From NCBI GenBank assembly GCA_030833685.1, contig JAURGS010000121.1, positions 1 through 7,783 of the forward strand: DNA of 7,783 nucleotides, in the 5' to 3' direction. This document shows, piece after piece, positions 1-7,264 of the stretch. The number at the start of each line of letters is the position of its first letter. Positions within the stretch are counted from its first letter, which is position 1. Source of the stretch: Rhodoferax sp. GTDB lineage: Bacteria > Pseudomonadota > Gammaproteobacteria > Burkholderiales > Burkholderiaceae_C. The position numbers and the translations under genes were made by a program. Under the pieces are notes generated by a model. That model was not told where the DNA came from, searched no databases, and worked only from the letters and a program-made list of their open reading frames with translations.

Positions 1-3000
1 AACCACGCCCAGCTCTTCATTGAACAAGGCTTTGAGGGTCAATTCATCGCGCCGGGCTCCCACCTGGCTGGCCCAGTTACGCCCATCACCGACGTCCATT
101 CGGCTGTCCGATAAGCCGTCGCCCTCCGTCGTGAGCAAATCGACATTCAGTGCCACGCCCAAGCGGCCCGCAAACGCCATCTCGCACACCGCAGCAAATA
201 GCCCGCCGTCACTGCGATCGTGATAGGCCAGCAATTTGCTTTGGCTGCGCAGCGCATTGATAGCGCGCACCAGGCGGACCAGATCCTGCGGATCGTCCAG
301 ATCGGGCACGACATCGCCCATTTGATTGAGGGTCTGCGCCAGAATGCTGCCGCCCATGCGCTGCTGCCCGCGCCCCAGGTCCACCAGGATCAGGCTGCTG
401 GGCTGATCAGCACGCAATTGGGGCGTCAGGGTGTCACGCACATCACCCAAGGTGGCAAACGCCGTCACGATCAGCGAGACCGGCGAGGTCACTTGCTTGG
501 CCCGATCTTGCTCTTGCCAAACGGTGCGCATTGAGAGCGAATCCTTGCCCACGGGTATCGAGATGCCCAGCGCCGGGCAAAGCTCCATGGCCACGGCCCT
601 GACGGTGGCATACAGCGCCGCATCCTCGCCGCGCTCGCCACAGGCCGCCATCCAGTTTGCCGACAGCTTGACGCGGCCTAGCTCGATGGGCGCTGCCAAC
701 AAATTGGTGATGGCTTCGGCAACCGCCATGCGTCCGGCAGCCGGCGCGTTCAAACTTGCCAGTGGCGTGCGCTCACCCATGGCCATGGCTTCACCAGCAA
801 AGCCATCAAAGTCCGCCAGTGTTACCGCGCAGTCGGCTACCGGCACTTGCCAGGGCCCGACCATCTGGTCGCGATGCGTGAGCCCTCCTACAGCACGGTC
901 GCCAATGGTGATCAAAAACCGCTTTGACGCCACCGTGGCGTGCGAGAGAACCTGATCAACTGCCTGGCGCAGGCTTAATGCATTCAGATCCAGGGGGGCA
1001 AAGGCGCGCTGAACCGATTGAACAGCGCGATGCATTTTGGGAGGCTTGCCCAGAAGAACATCCATGGGCATCTGCACCGCCAGTGCCTGCTGCGACGCGC
1101 TGGCTTGGGTTGAGCCGGGCTCGCCAAGCACACCACGGCCGAGCACCAATTCGCGCGCTTCGGTGGCCACACCCACCACCGAAAACGGACAGCGTTCGCG
1201 CGCGCACAAGGCCTGAAATTCAGCCAAGGATTCGGGCGCAATGGCCAAGACGTAGCGCTCTTGGCTCTCGTTGCACCAGATTTCTTTGGGTGCCAGGCCA
1301 GATTCCTCCAAGGGCACAGCATCCAGATCAAAGCGCGCGCCGCGGCCGGCGTCGTTGGTCAGTTCGGGAAACGCATTGGACAAGCCCCCTGCACCCACAT
1401 CGTGGATGGCCAAGATGGGGTTAGCCTGCCCGCGCAACCAGCATTGGTTGATCACTTCCTGCGCACGCCGCTCGATTTCAGGATTACCGCGCTGCACCGA
1501 ATCAAAATCGAGTTGCGCCGCATTGGCCCCACTGCTCATAGAGCTGGCTGCACTGCCCCCCATGCCGATACGCATACCGGGCCCACCGAGTTGAATCAAC
1601 AGGCTGCCTGCGGGGAAGGCTACTTTTTGGGTGAGCTCTGCGTCGATGCTGCCCAGCCCGCCAGCAATCATGATCGGTTTGTGATAGCCACGTTGCTCTT
1701 GAACCGGGCGCTGCTGACCGTTGGCGTCGGTCTCAACATAGCTCAGGCTTTGTTCATATTCGCGGAAATAGCCCAGCAAATTAGGGCGGCCAAATTCATT
1801 ATTAAAGGCCGCCCCACCTAAGGGGCCTTCAATCATGATTTGCAGCGGACTGGCCAAATGTTCAGGCCGACCATAGGGTGCCACCGCGCCGGTGTCAGCC
1901 AGCGCAGACGCGGGAGAAATTGGACTCTGACCCCAATTGATTTGGGACACCGTGAAACCGCTCAGGCCGGCCTTGGGCCGCGACCCTCGGCCGGTGGCGC
2001 CTTCATCGCGGATTTCTCCACCTGCGCCAGTGGAGGCGCCGGGGAACGGCGAAATCGCTGTGGGGTGGTTATGCGTTTCCACCTTCATCAGCACGTGCGA
2101 CAGCGCGCGCTCGCGGCGATAGGCTGGCGCACCTGTCGTTCCTGCTTCGGCGCTGCCAGCGGCAAAGCGCTCGATCCAGTTGCCCTCCATCACCGAGGCG
2201 TTGTCCGCGTAGGCAACCAGCATGTGCTGCGGATTGCGCTCATGCGTGTGACGAATCATCTGAAACAGGCTATGTGGCTGCGTCTGGCCATCAATCGTGA
2301 AGCCCGCATTGAAGATCTTGTGGCGGCAATGCTCGCTATTGGCCTGCGCAAACATCATCAATTCGACGTCCGTGGGATTGCGCCCCAATTGAGAGAAGGC
2401 CTGAACCAGGTAATCCATCTCGTCATCGGCAAGTGCCAGCCCAAAGCGCTGATCGGCCTGTTGCAGCGCTGCGCGCCCGCCGCCAAGAACGTCGACCTGC
2501 TCCATGGGCGCGGCAGGCAGTTCCTCAAACAATTTGAAAGCCTGCTCGACAGATTCCAATACGCTTTCTGTCATACGGTCATGCAAGACCTGCGCGACCA
2601 ACTCTCGCTGCTGCGGGGCAACCGTGGCCTTGCCAAGAAGCCCTTTCGAGAACACCACGCGGTATTCGGTCAGCCGCTCGATACGACGAACATCCAAGCC
2701 GCAGTTGTGCGCAATATCGGTGGCTTTGGACGCCCAGGGTGAAACCGTACCCAGGCGGGGAGTCACCACAAACAACTCGCCCTGCCCTGGGTCTGCGCTG
2801 CCCTCAGCGCCTGTTAGCAGTTCAGAGATTTTGGCGCTTGCAGGAGGCTCAAGCGCCTGGGTGCTGGCGACAAGGTGCACGTACCTTGCCGAAACGGACA
2901 CCACTTGCGGACAGGTTGAGCGCAAACGCTCAAGCAATTGACCGCTGCGAAAGTCGCTAAGCGCATTGGCGCCCTCAAACAATGAAATATGCAAACTCAA
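1..3000 (-). CDS. purL: Phosphoribosylformylglycinamidine (FGAM) synthase, large single-chain form, 3' end cut by the left window edge
   Basis: PurL catalyses the ATP- and glutamine-dependent conversion of FGAR to FGAM, the fourth step of de novo purine synthesis, in the cytoplasm. The frame is open from 3000 to base 1 and gives 1000 residues. Family proteins have about 1300, so the C-terminal glutamine amidotransferase domain is off the edge. Visible landmarks are the N-terminal PurS-like region (HISLFEGANALSDF), TVSPWASKATDIAHNCGL, NSEHCRHKIFNA (His224), KVETHNHPTAISPFPGA (His310-Thr314), GGEIRDEGATGRG, GPLGGAAFNNEFGRP, HDVGAGGLSN (Asp534), GDRAVGG (from Gly700), PVGKDSLSM (Lys819) and AYHDRSDGG. 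The last visible residues are ALFNEELGVV. All are in one frame, so there is no sign of a frameshift. No in-frame ATG lies near the N-terminus. I chose TTG at 3000 because it gives MSLHISLFEGANALSDF and has AGGG six bases upstream (3007-3010). A TTG at 3027 is possible but sits directly after a stop and lacks a ribosome site. The gene is divergent from map. Identity is very secure; the exact start is less so. Confidence 0.97.
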   Translation of the reverse strand, partial: MSLHISLFEGANALSDFRSGQLLERLRSTCPQVVSVSARYVHLVASTQALEPPASAKISELLTGAEGSADPGQGELFVVTPRLGTVSPWASKATDIAHNCGLDVRRIERLTEYRVVFSKGLLGKATVAPQQRELVAQVLHDRMTESVLESVEQAFKLFEELPAAPMEQVDVLGGGRAALQQADQRFGLALADDEMDYLVQAFSQLGRNPTDVELMMFAQANSEHCRHKIFNAGFTIDGQTQPHSLFQMIRHTHERNPQHMLVAYADNASVMEGNWIERFAAGSAEAGTTGAPAYRRERALSHVLMKVETHNHPTAISPFPGASTGAGGEIRDEGATGRGSRPKAGLSGFTVSQINWGQSPISPASALADTGAVAPYGRPEHLASPLQIMIEGPLGGAAFNNEFGRPNLLGYFREYEQSLSYVETDANGQQRPVQEQRGYHKPIMIAGGLGSIDAELTQKVAFPAGSLLIQLGGPGMRIGMGGSAASSMSSGANAAQLDFDSVQRGNPEIERRAQEVINQCWLRGQANPILAIHDVGAGGLSNAFPELTNDAGRGARFDLDAVPLEESGLAPKEIWCNESQERYVLAIAPESLAEFQALCARERCPFSVVGVATEARELVLGRGVLGEPGSTQASASQQALAVQMPMDVLLGKPPKMHRAVQSVQRAFAPLDLNALSLRQAVDQVLSHATVASKRFLITIGDRAVGGLTHRDQMVGPWQVPVADCAVTLADFDGFAGEAMAMGERTPLASLNAPAAGRMAVAEAITNLLAAPIELGRVKLSANWMAACGERGEDAALYATVRAVAMELCPALGISIPVGKDSLSMRTVWQEQDRAKQVTSPVSLIVTAFATLGDVRDTLTPQLRADQPSSLILVDLGRGQQRMGGSILAQTLNQMGDVVPDLDDPQDLVRLVRAINALRSQSKLLAYHDRSDGGLFAAVCEMAFAGRLGVALNVDLLTTEGDGLSDSRMDVGDGRNWASQVGARRDELTLKALFNEELGVV

Positions 3001-3039
3001 GGCACGCCCTGCGCGGTCAACGGTCAATCAAATAGGTCT

Positions 3040-3058
3040 GGGGGGGTGCTCTTAGCAC
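3040..3058 (-). promoter_or_regulatory. Small hairpin and seven-C run in the purL mRNA leader
   Basis: Read in the purL direction, GTGCT-AAG-AGCAC is a perfect 5-base stem with a 3-base loop (3046-3058). It runs straight into seven C residues (3040-3046, sharing one base). It lies about 40 bases before the purL start, inside the predicted leader. There is no T run, so it is not an intrinsic terminator. The C tract could slip in length or could merely space the leader. Any regulatory role is inference. Confidence 0.25.
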
Positions 3059-3075
3059 GTCCAGCGTGAGGCCAA

Positions 3076-3081
3076 ATTTTA
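3076..3081 (-). promoter_or_regulatory. Putative -10 element of the purL promoter
   Basis: On the minus strand this reads TAAAAT, five of six matches to the sigma-70 -10 consensus. It lies in the 132-base gap between the divergent purL and map genes and would give a purL leader of roughly 65-70 bases. No good -35 hexamer is found 16-18 bases upstream, and TTGGCA (3091-3096) is too close at 9 bases, so the call is weak. No PurR-like operator (ACGCAAACGTTTGCGT type) is seen. Confidence 0.35.
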
Positions 3082-3096
3082 GCGACCGACTGCCAA

Positions 3097-3124
3097 TTCA
3101 CCGGTGAGGACGCGATGGGATAAT
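3097..3124 (+). promoter_or_regulatory. Putative sigma-70 promoter of map-glnD with extended -10, implying a leaderless mRNA
   Basis: The -10 element is GATAAT (3119-3124), preceded by TGG so that it forms an extended TGn -10. A -35-like TTCACC (3097-3102, four of six matches) is 16 bases upstream. Only 8 bases separate the -10 from the map ATG at 3133, so a normal start point would fall on or within about two bases of the ATG. There is no Shine-Dalgarno sequence at the usual distance: GGGA at 3117-3120 overlaps the -10 and is 12 bases from the ATG. This fits a leaderless transcript. The motif calls were made by eye. Confidence 0.55.
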
Positions 3125-3132
3125 TCGCCAAC

Positions 3133-3936
3133 ATGAGCATCACCATCAAAGATGAAGCTGGCATTGCTGGCATGAGACTGGCCGGGCGACTGGCCTCCGA
3201 ACTTCTCGATTACCTCACGCCGCACATCCGGCCGGGCGTGACCACCAATGAAATCGACCGGCTCGCCGAAGAGCACACCCAGCACGTGCTACAGGCAATT
3301 TCAGCGCCGCTGAACTATGCCCCAGCCGGCCACAAACCCTATCCCAAGTCGATTTGCACATCGATCAATCACCAGGTCTGCCATGGCATCCCCAACGACA
3401 AACCCTTAAAAAAAGGCGACATCGTCAATGTTGATGTCACTGTGATCAAAGATGGCTGGCACGGTGACTCCAGCCGCATGTTCGAAGTGGGCGAAACCTC
3501 TGTTGCCGCCAAGCGCCTGTGTCGCCTGACCTACGAAGCGATGTGGCGCGGCATTGTCATGGTGCGCGACGGGGCCCACCTGGGCGATATTGGTCATGCC
3601 ATCCAGACTTTTGCCGAAGGTCAGGGTCTCAGTGTTGTGCGAGAGTTCTGTGGCCACGGCATCGGGCGCAAGTTTCACGAGGACCCGCAAATCCTTCACT
3701 ACGGTCGACCGGGCACACTCGAGCGGCTGCAAGCTGGCATGACGATAACCATTGAACCGATGCTCAACACCGGCAAGCGCGACATCAAGGAGTCGGGCGA
3801 CGGATGGACGATCGTGACGCGCGACCGCTCGCTCTCGGCGCAATGGGAGCACACGGTTCTGGTCACCCCCACAGGCTACGAGGTGCTGACACTGTCTGCC
3901 GGCAGCCCCCCGATTCCTGATTTTGTGCATGCCTGA
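3133..3936 (+). CDS. map: Type I methionine aminopeptidase
   Basis: This enzyme removes the initiator methionine from new proteins whose second residue is small, acting in the cytoplasm at the ribosome. The 267-residue product covers the whole family length (E. coli 264) and starts MSITIKDEAGIAGMRLAGRLA, aligning with the E. coli MAISIKTPEDIEKMRVAGRLA start, which supports ATG at 3133. All dinuclear metal and catalytic residues are present: His84 (VCHGIP, equivalent to E. coli His79), Asp101 (NVDVTV), Asp112 (HGDSS), His175 (CGHGIG), Glu208 (TIEPM) and Glu239 (QWEHT). The segment NYAPAGHKPYPKS carries an insertion of about five residues relative to E. coli, a form I associate with Burkholderiales. 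There is no zinc-finger extension, so it is the simple bacterial type I form. It is the first gene of a map-glnD operon and overlaps glnD by 8 bases. It probably starts on a leaderless mRNA. Confidence 0.97.
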   Translation: MSITIKDEAGIAGMRLAGRLASELLDYLTPHIRPGVTTNEIDRLAEEHTQHVLQAISAPLNYAPAGHKPYPKSICTSINHQVCHGIPNDKPLKKGDIVNVDVTVIKDGWHGDSSRMFEVGETSVAAKRLCRLTYEAMWRGIVMVRDGAHLGDIGHAIQTFAEGQGLSVVREFCGHGIGRKFHEDPQILHYGRPGTLERLQAGMTITIEPMLNTGKRDIKESGDGWTIVTRDRSLSAQWEHTVLVTPTGYEVLTLSAGSPPIPDFVHA

Positions 3937-6553
3937 AGAAGCGTCAAAGCAGCCGTCCCTCACGGCGGACGAGCTGCGGTCCTTGCGAGACAGCTACCGG
4001 GCGCGCAAAGATAGCTTGCTGGCCCAATGGGTCGAACCTGACAGCAACACACGCGGTGTGCACGCCGCGCTCAAAGCGCTAAGCGATATGACCGATGCTG
4101 TGCTCAAACAGCTGTGGCAGCGCAACGGGCTATCCAAGCCCCTGGCCTTGCTGGCGGTGGGCGGTTTTGGTAGGGCCGAGCTTTTTCCGTATTCAGATGT
4201 CGATGTGCTGATCCTCCTGCCTGATGGGCATACGCCGACGCCTGGTGACACGTTGCACGAGGGCCTGAGCCGCTTTATTGGCAACTGCTGGGATGCCGGG
4301 CTTGAGATTGGCTCAAGCGTGCGCACCTTGAGCGAATGCCTGGAAGAGGCCGAGAAAGACATCACAGTCCAAACCACCCTGCTGGAGAGCCGACTGATCA
4401 TCGGGGACAAAGCGCATTACCAGCAATTTGCAAAGGACTTTGCAGCGGCCATCGATCCGCGCAAATTCATGGTGGCCAAGACGCTGGAGATGCAACAACG
4501 GCACACCCGCTTCGAGGACACACCTTACGCGCTTGAGCCCAACTGCAAAGAGTCGCCCGGAGGCCTGCGCGATCTGCATACCGTGTTGTGGATCGCCCGG
4601 GCGGCGGGTCTGGGCACCGACTGGGCGGCCCTGGGGCGCGCGGGCTTGGCCACACCCTTTGAGATCAAGCAACTTCGGCACAACGAAGCCATCTTGAAAC
4701 TGATTCGGGCGCGCTTGCACACGGCAGCAAGACGTCGCGAGGATCGCCTGGTGTTCGACCTGCAAACCACCGTGGCAGAGTCTTTTGGCTTTAGCGGCAC
4801 GCGCAGCGACGGCACCAGACTGCCTGTGCGACCCAGCGAACAATTGATGCGCCAGTACTATTGGGCAGCGAAAGCGGTGACGCAGCTCAACCAGATTTTG
4901 ATGCTCAATATCGAGGAGCGCTTAAACCCGGTTAGCCACACGCTGCGCCCGCTGACGGAGGACTTTTTCGAAAAAAGCGGCATGGTCGAGGTGGCCAGTG
5001 ACGACCTGTACCACCGAAAGCCGCAGGCCATTTTGCAAACCTTTTTAGTCTTTCAGTCGCATGTCGGCATCAAAGGCCTGTCTGCCCGCACGCTTCGGGC
5101 GCTGTACAACGCGCGCGACCTGATGAACGGGGCTTTTCGCAAGGATGCCCAAAACCGCGAGACCTTTCGCCAGATTCTTCAACATGGCAGTGGCCTAACC
5201 CACGCCATGCGACTGATGAACCAGACCTCGGTGCTTGGGCGTTATCTGTGGGCGTTTCGCCGCATCGTCGGTCAAATGCAGCACGACCTGTTTCATGTGT
5301 ACACGGTCGACCAGCACATCCTCATGGTTTTAAGAAACGTGCGGCGATTTTTCATCGCTGAGCACGCCCAGGAATACCCCCTGTGCTCTGAGCTGGCCAG
5401 TGGCTGGGATAAGCCCTGGATTCTGTATGCCGCCGCCTTGTTTCACGATATCGCCAAAGGACGTGGTGGCGACCACTCGGTGCTGGGAGAAATCGAAGCC
5501 CGGCGCTTTTGTCGCGCCCACGGCTTTAATCGGGAAGACAGCGACCTTGTTGTTTGGCTGGTGCGCGAGCACCTGACCATGAGCCACATCGCTCAGAAAT
5601 CTGACCTCAGCGACCCGGATGTGATCACATCGTTTGCCAAACGCATGGGCAGTGAGCACCGCTTAACAGGCTTGTATTTATTCACGGTGGCAGACATACG
5701 GGGCACCAGCCCCAAGGTGTGGAATGCCTGGAAAGGCAAGTTGCTCGAAGACCTGTACCGCCTGACCTCGCGCGTCCTGGGCGGGCACAAGCCTGATCTG
5801 CATTCGGAGGTGCAAGAACGCCAACGGGGCGCCTTGGTCGAGCTGGCTCTTCACAGCCAGCGTTTCGAGTCGCACAAGCCGCTTTGGGCTAATCTGGATG
5901 TGAGCTATTTCATGCGCCATGACGCCAACGAAATTGCTTGGCACACCCGTCAGATTTCGCGTGACTTACAAACCCAGCAGGCCGTTGTGCGGGCCAGGCG
6001 CTCGCCCTTGGGAGAAGGACTACAGGTCATGGTCTATACCCCAGACCAGCCTGACCTGTTCGCGCGCATTTGCGGCTATTTCGATTACAGTGACTTCAGC
6101 ATCTTGGATGCACGGGTGCACACCACTCGTAATGGCTACGCGCTCGATACCTTTCAAGTCACGGCCAGCGGCCTGAGCGAGCATTACCGCGAACGCATCG
6201 CCATGGTCGAGTCTGAACTCGGCAAAACACTCAATACCGCTGGGCAACTGCGCTCGCCGAGCCGCGGGCGCGTTTCTCGGCGGGTCAAGAGTTTTCCGGT
6301 CACGCCCCGGGTGAGTCTGCGACCAGACGAAAAAGGCAGCCGCTGGATTCTCAATGTGTCAGCCAGCGACCGCATTGGTCTGCTGTATTGCATTGCGTTG
6401 GTCTTGGCGGCCCACAAAATTGACCTGCAGCTGGCAAAAATCGCAACGCTTGGTGAGCGCGTGGAAGACACCTTCCTGATCCAGGGTCAAGCGCTGCAAG
6501 ACAACCGCGAAAAAATCGCCATCGAAACCGAGCTGCTCGAAGCCATCCAGTAA
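3929..6553 (+). CDS. glnD: Bifunctional [protein-PII] uridylyltransferase / uridylyl-removing enzyme
   Basis: GlnD is the cytoplasmic glutamine sensor of nitrogen control. It uridylylates PII proteins (GlnB/GlnK) when glutamine is low and removes UMP when glutamine is high, thereby setting NtrBC and glutamine synthetase activity. The 874-residue product is full length (E. coli 890). It contains the nucleotidyltransferase signature GGFGRAELFPYSDVDVLIL (Gly78 onward, Asp90 and Asp92 as metal ligands). The NCKESPGGLRDL motif typical of GlnD follows at 205-216, and the HD hydrolase domain has LFHDIAKGRGGDHS with His506-Asp507. Two C-terminal ACT domains begin near 699 (VMVYTPDQPDLFARI) and 805 (RWILNVSASDRIGLLYCI), and these bind glutamine in the family. 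ATG at 3929 overlaps the map stop (ATGCCTGA). No clear Shine-Dalgarno precedes it, so translational coupling to map is likely. TTG at 3923 would add only two residues. No truncation or missing key residue was seen. The map-glnD order is shared with E. coli. Confidence 0.97.
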   Translation: MPEEASKQPSLTADELRSLRDSYRARKDSLLAQWVEPDSNTRGVHAALKALSDMTDAVLKQLWQRNGLSKPLALLAVGGFGRAELFPYSDVDVLILLPDGHTPTPGDTLHEGLSRFIGNCWDAGLEIGSSVRTLSECLEEAEKDITVQTTLLESRLIIGDKAHYQQFAKDFAAAIDPRKFMVAKTLEMQQRHTRFEDTPYALEPNCKESPGGLRDLHTVLWIARAAGLGTDWAALGRAGLATPFEIKQLRHNEAILKLIRARLHTAARRREDRLVFDLQTTVAESFGFSGTRSDGTRLPVRPSEQLMRQYYWAAKAVTQLNQILMLNIEERLNPVSHTLRPLTEDFFEKSGMVEVASDDLYHRKPQAILQTFLVFQSHVGIKGLSARTLRALYNARDLMNGAFRKDAQNRETFRQILQHGSGLTHAMRLMNQTSVLGRYLWAFRRIVGQMQHDLFHVYTVDQHILMVLRNVRRFFIAEHAQEYPLCSELASGWDKPWILYAAALFHDIAKGRGGDHSVLGEIEARRFCRAHGFNREDSDLVVWLVREHLTMSHIAQKSDLSDPDVITSFAKRMGSEHRLTGLYLFTVADIRGTSPKVWNAWKGKLLEDLYRLTSRVLGGHKPDLHSEVQERQRGALVELALHSQRFESHKPLWANLDVSYFMRHDANEIAWHTRQISRDLQTQQAVVRARRSPLGEGLQVMVYTPDQPDLFARICGYFDYSDFSILDARVHTTRNGYALDTFQVTASGLSEHYRERIAMVESELGKTLNTAGQLRSPSRGRVSRRVKSFPVTPRVSLRPDEKGSRWILNVSASDRIGLLYCIALVLAAHKIDLQLAKIATLGERVEDTFLIQGQALQDNREKIAIETELLEAIQ

Positions 6554-6580
6554 AGCCCCAGCCGGTTGCCCAGTAGGCGC

Positions 6581-7264
6581 TTACCAAGAACCCGCTGGCA
6601 AGCGTGCACGTAAAAAGGCACGGATGATGCTGGCGGCCTCGGTGCGACCCACACCGTTGGCAAAGTCCCAGGCGTTTAGCCCCTTTTCATTCTTGATGGT
6701 GGGATCTGCGCCTTCCTCCAGCAAAAGCTTCACGGCCGAGGAATTGCCGTAGCGCGCGGCCATCATCAAGGGCGTGCTGCCGTTGGGCGAGGTCGAGTCA
6801 ATGTAAGCATGCTTGTCCAGCAGCAAACGAATCACCTCGACATGGCCTCCCGTGGCCGCGTAATGCAGGGCAGTCCAACCGGTTTTGTTCACGTCCGCGC
6901 CGCGCTCGATCAAGCGACGACACAAATCGAGCTGCCCTTTGAGCGCCGCAAGCATGAGCACGCTTTCATCCGCCGGGTTGCGGACCTCAACCTGAGTGTC
7001 TGGCCAAAGAATGAGTTGATCCAGAACCTTGAACGACTCACGCTGGTAAGCAAGCATGAGCGCGGCCTGCCCCTTCTCATCGACCGTATTGGGGTCAAAG
7101 CCACGCTGCAAGAGCTGGGCAATGATCTGTGGCTTGTCCTCGTCGATGGCCTTGAAAAAGTCCTCGAATGAGCCTGCATTTGCAGCAATAAAGCATTGAA
7201 AAGCAACAATATATATTGTTTTTGTAATGTATTTTATGAATTGAAATCGCGCCACTTGCCTCAC
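6581..7264 (-). CDS. Exported ankyrin-repeat protein, function unknown
   Basis: The 227-residue product starts at GTG 7264. That start overlaps the tatD stop as GTGA and has a strong ribosome site, AAAGGGG, seven bases upstream. The N-terminus looks like a Sec signal peptide: basic residues (Arg2, Arg6, Lys11, Lys15), a hydrophobic core around IYIVAFQCFIA, and likely cleavage after Ala-Asn-Ala (about residue 30). Cys24 has no lipobox, so a lipoprotein is unlikely. The mature part is nearly all ankyrin repeats: a divergent first repeat (about 32-62), one near 65-95, and clear ones at about 99-127 (ESVLMLAALKGQLDLCRRLIERGADVN), 129-158 (GWTALHYAATGGHVEVIRLLLDKHAYID) and 161-190 (GSTPLMMAARYGNSSAVKLLLEEGADPT). 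A partial capping repeat follows (GLNAWDFANG). Ankyrin repeats mediate protein binding and no catalytic domain is visible, so it is probably a periplasmic binding or adaptor protein. It is cotranscribed with tatD and convergent with glnD. Codons 7-20 are unusually AT-rich, including two ATA isoleucines. The protein class is secure; the role is unknown. Confidence 0.9.
   Translation of the reverse strand: MRQVARFQFIKYITKTIYIVAFQCFIAANAGSFEDFFKAIDEDKPQIIAQLLQRGFDPNTVDEKGQAALMLAYQRESFKVLDQLILWPDTQVEVRNPADESVLMLAALKGQLDLCRRLIERGADVNKTGWTALHYAATGGHVEVIRLLLDKHAYIDSTSPNGSTPLMMAARYGNSSAVKLLLEEGADPTIKNEKGLNAWDFANGVGRTEAASIIRAFLRARLPAGSW
7205..7220. repeat. Perfect 16-base palindrome in an AT-rich patch
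   Basis: The sequence AACAATATATATTGTT is identical to its own reverse complement. It sits within the signal-peptide codons of the ankyrin gene, about 45-60 bases after the start codon. The surrounding 52 bases (7196-7247) contain only 9 G or C, against clearly GC-rich sequence on both sides. It could be a dimeric-regulator site, an mRNA hairpin near the start, or chance in AT-rich DNA. Confidence 0.6.

Noticed and set aside
1840..2742. A 300-codon open frame on the plus strand
   Set aside because: It lies fully antisense to the highly conserved N-terminal half of purL and is a by-product of its GC-rich codon pattern. Its product shows no recognisable domain.
3091..3096. TTGGCA on the minus strand as the purL -35 box
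   Set aside because: It is only 9 bases from the TAAAAT -10 candidate, too close for a sigma-70 promoter.
4313..4843. A 176-codon minus-strand frame inside glnD
   Set aside because: It is antisense to the conserved GlnD nucleotidyltransferase region, with no domain or ribosome site that I recognise.
6558..6599. CCAGCCGG and CCGCTGG as a possible terminator stem between glnD and the ankyrin gene
   Set aside because: The stem is only about 7 pairs with a bulge, the loop exceeds 25 bases, and no T run follows on either strand.
6809..7171. A 120-codon plus-strand frame opposite the ankyrin gene
   Set aside because: The minus-strand frame has clear ankyrin repeats, a signal peptide and a ribosome site. 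The plus-strand product has none of these.
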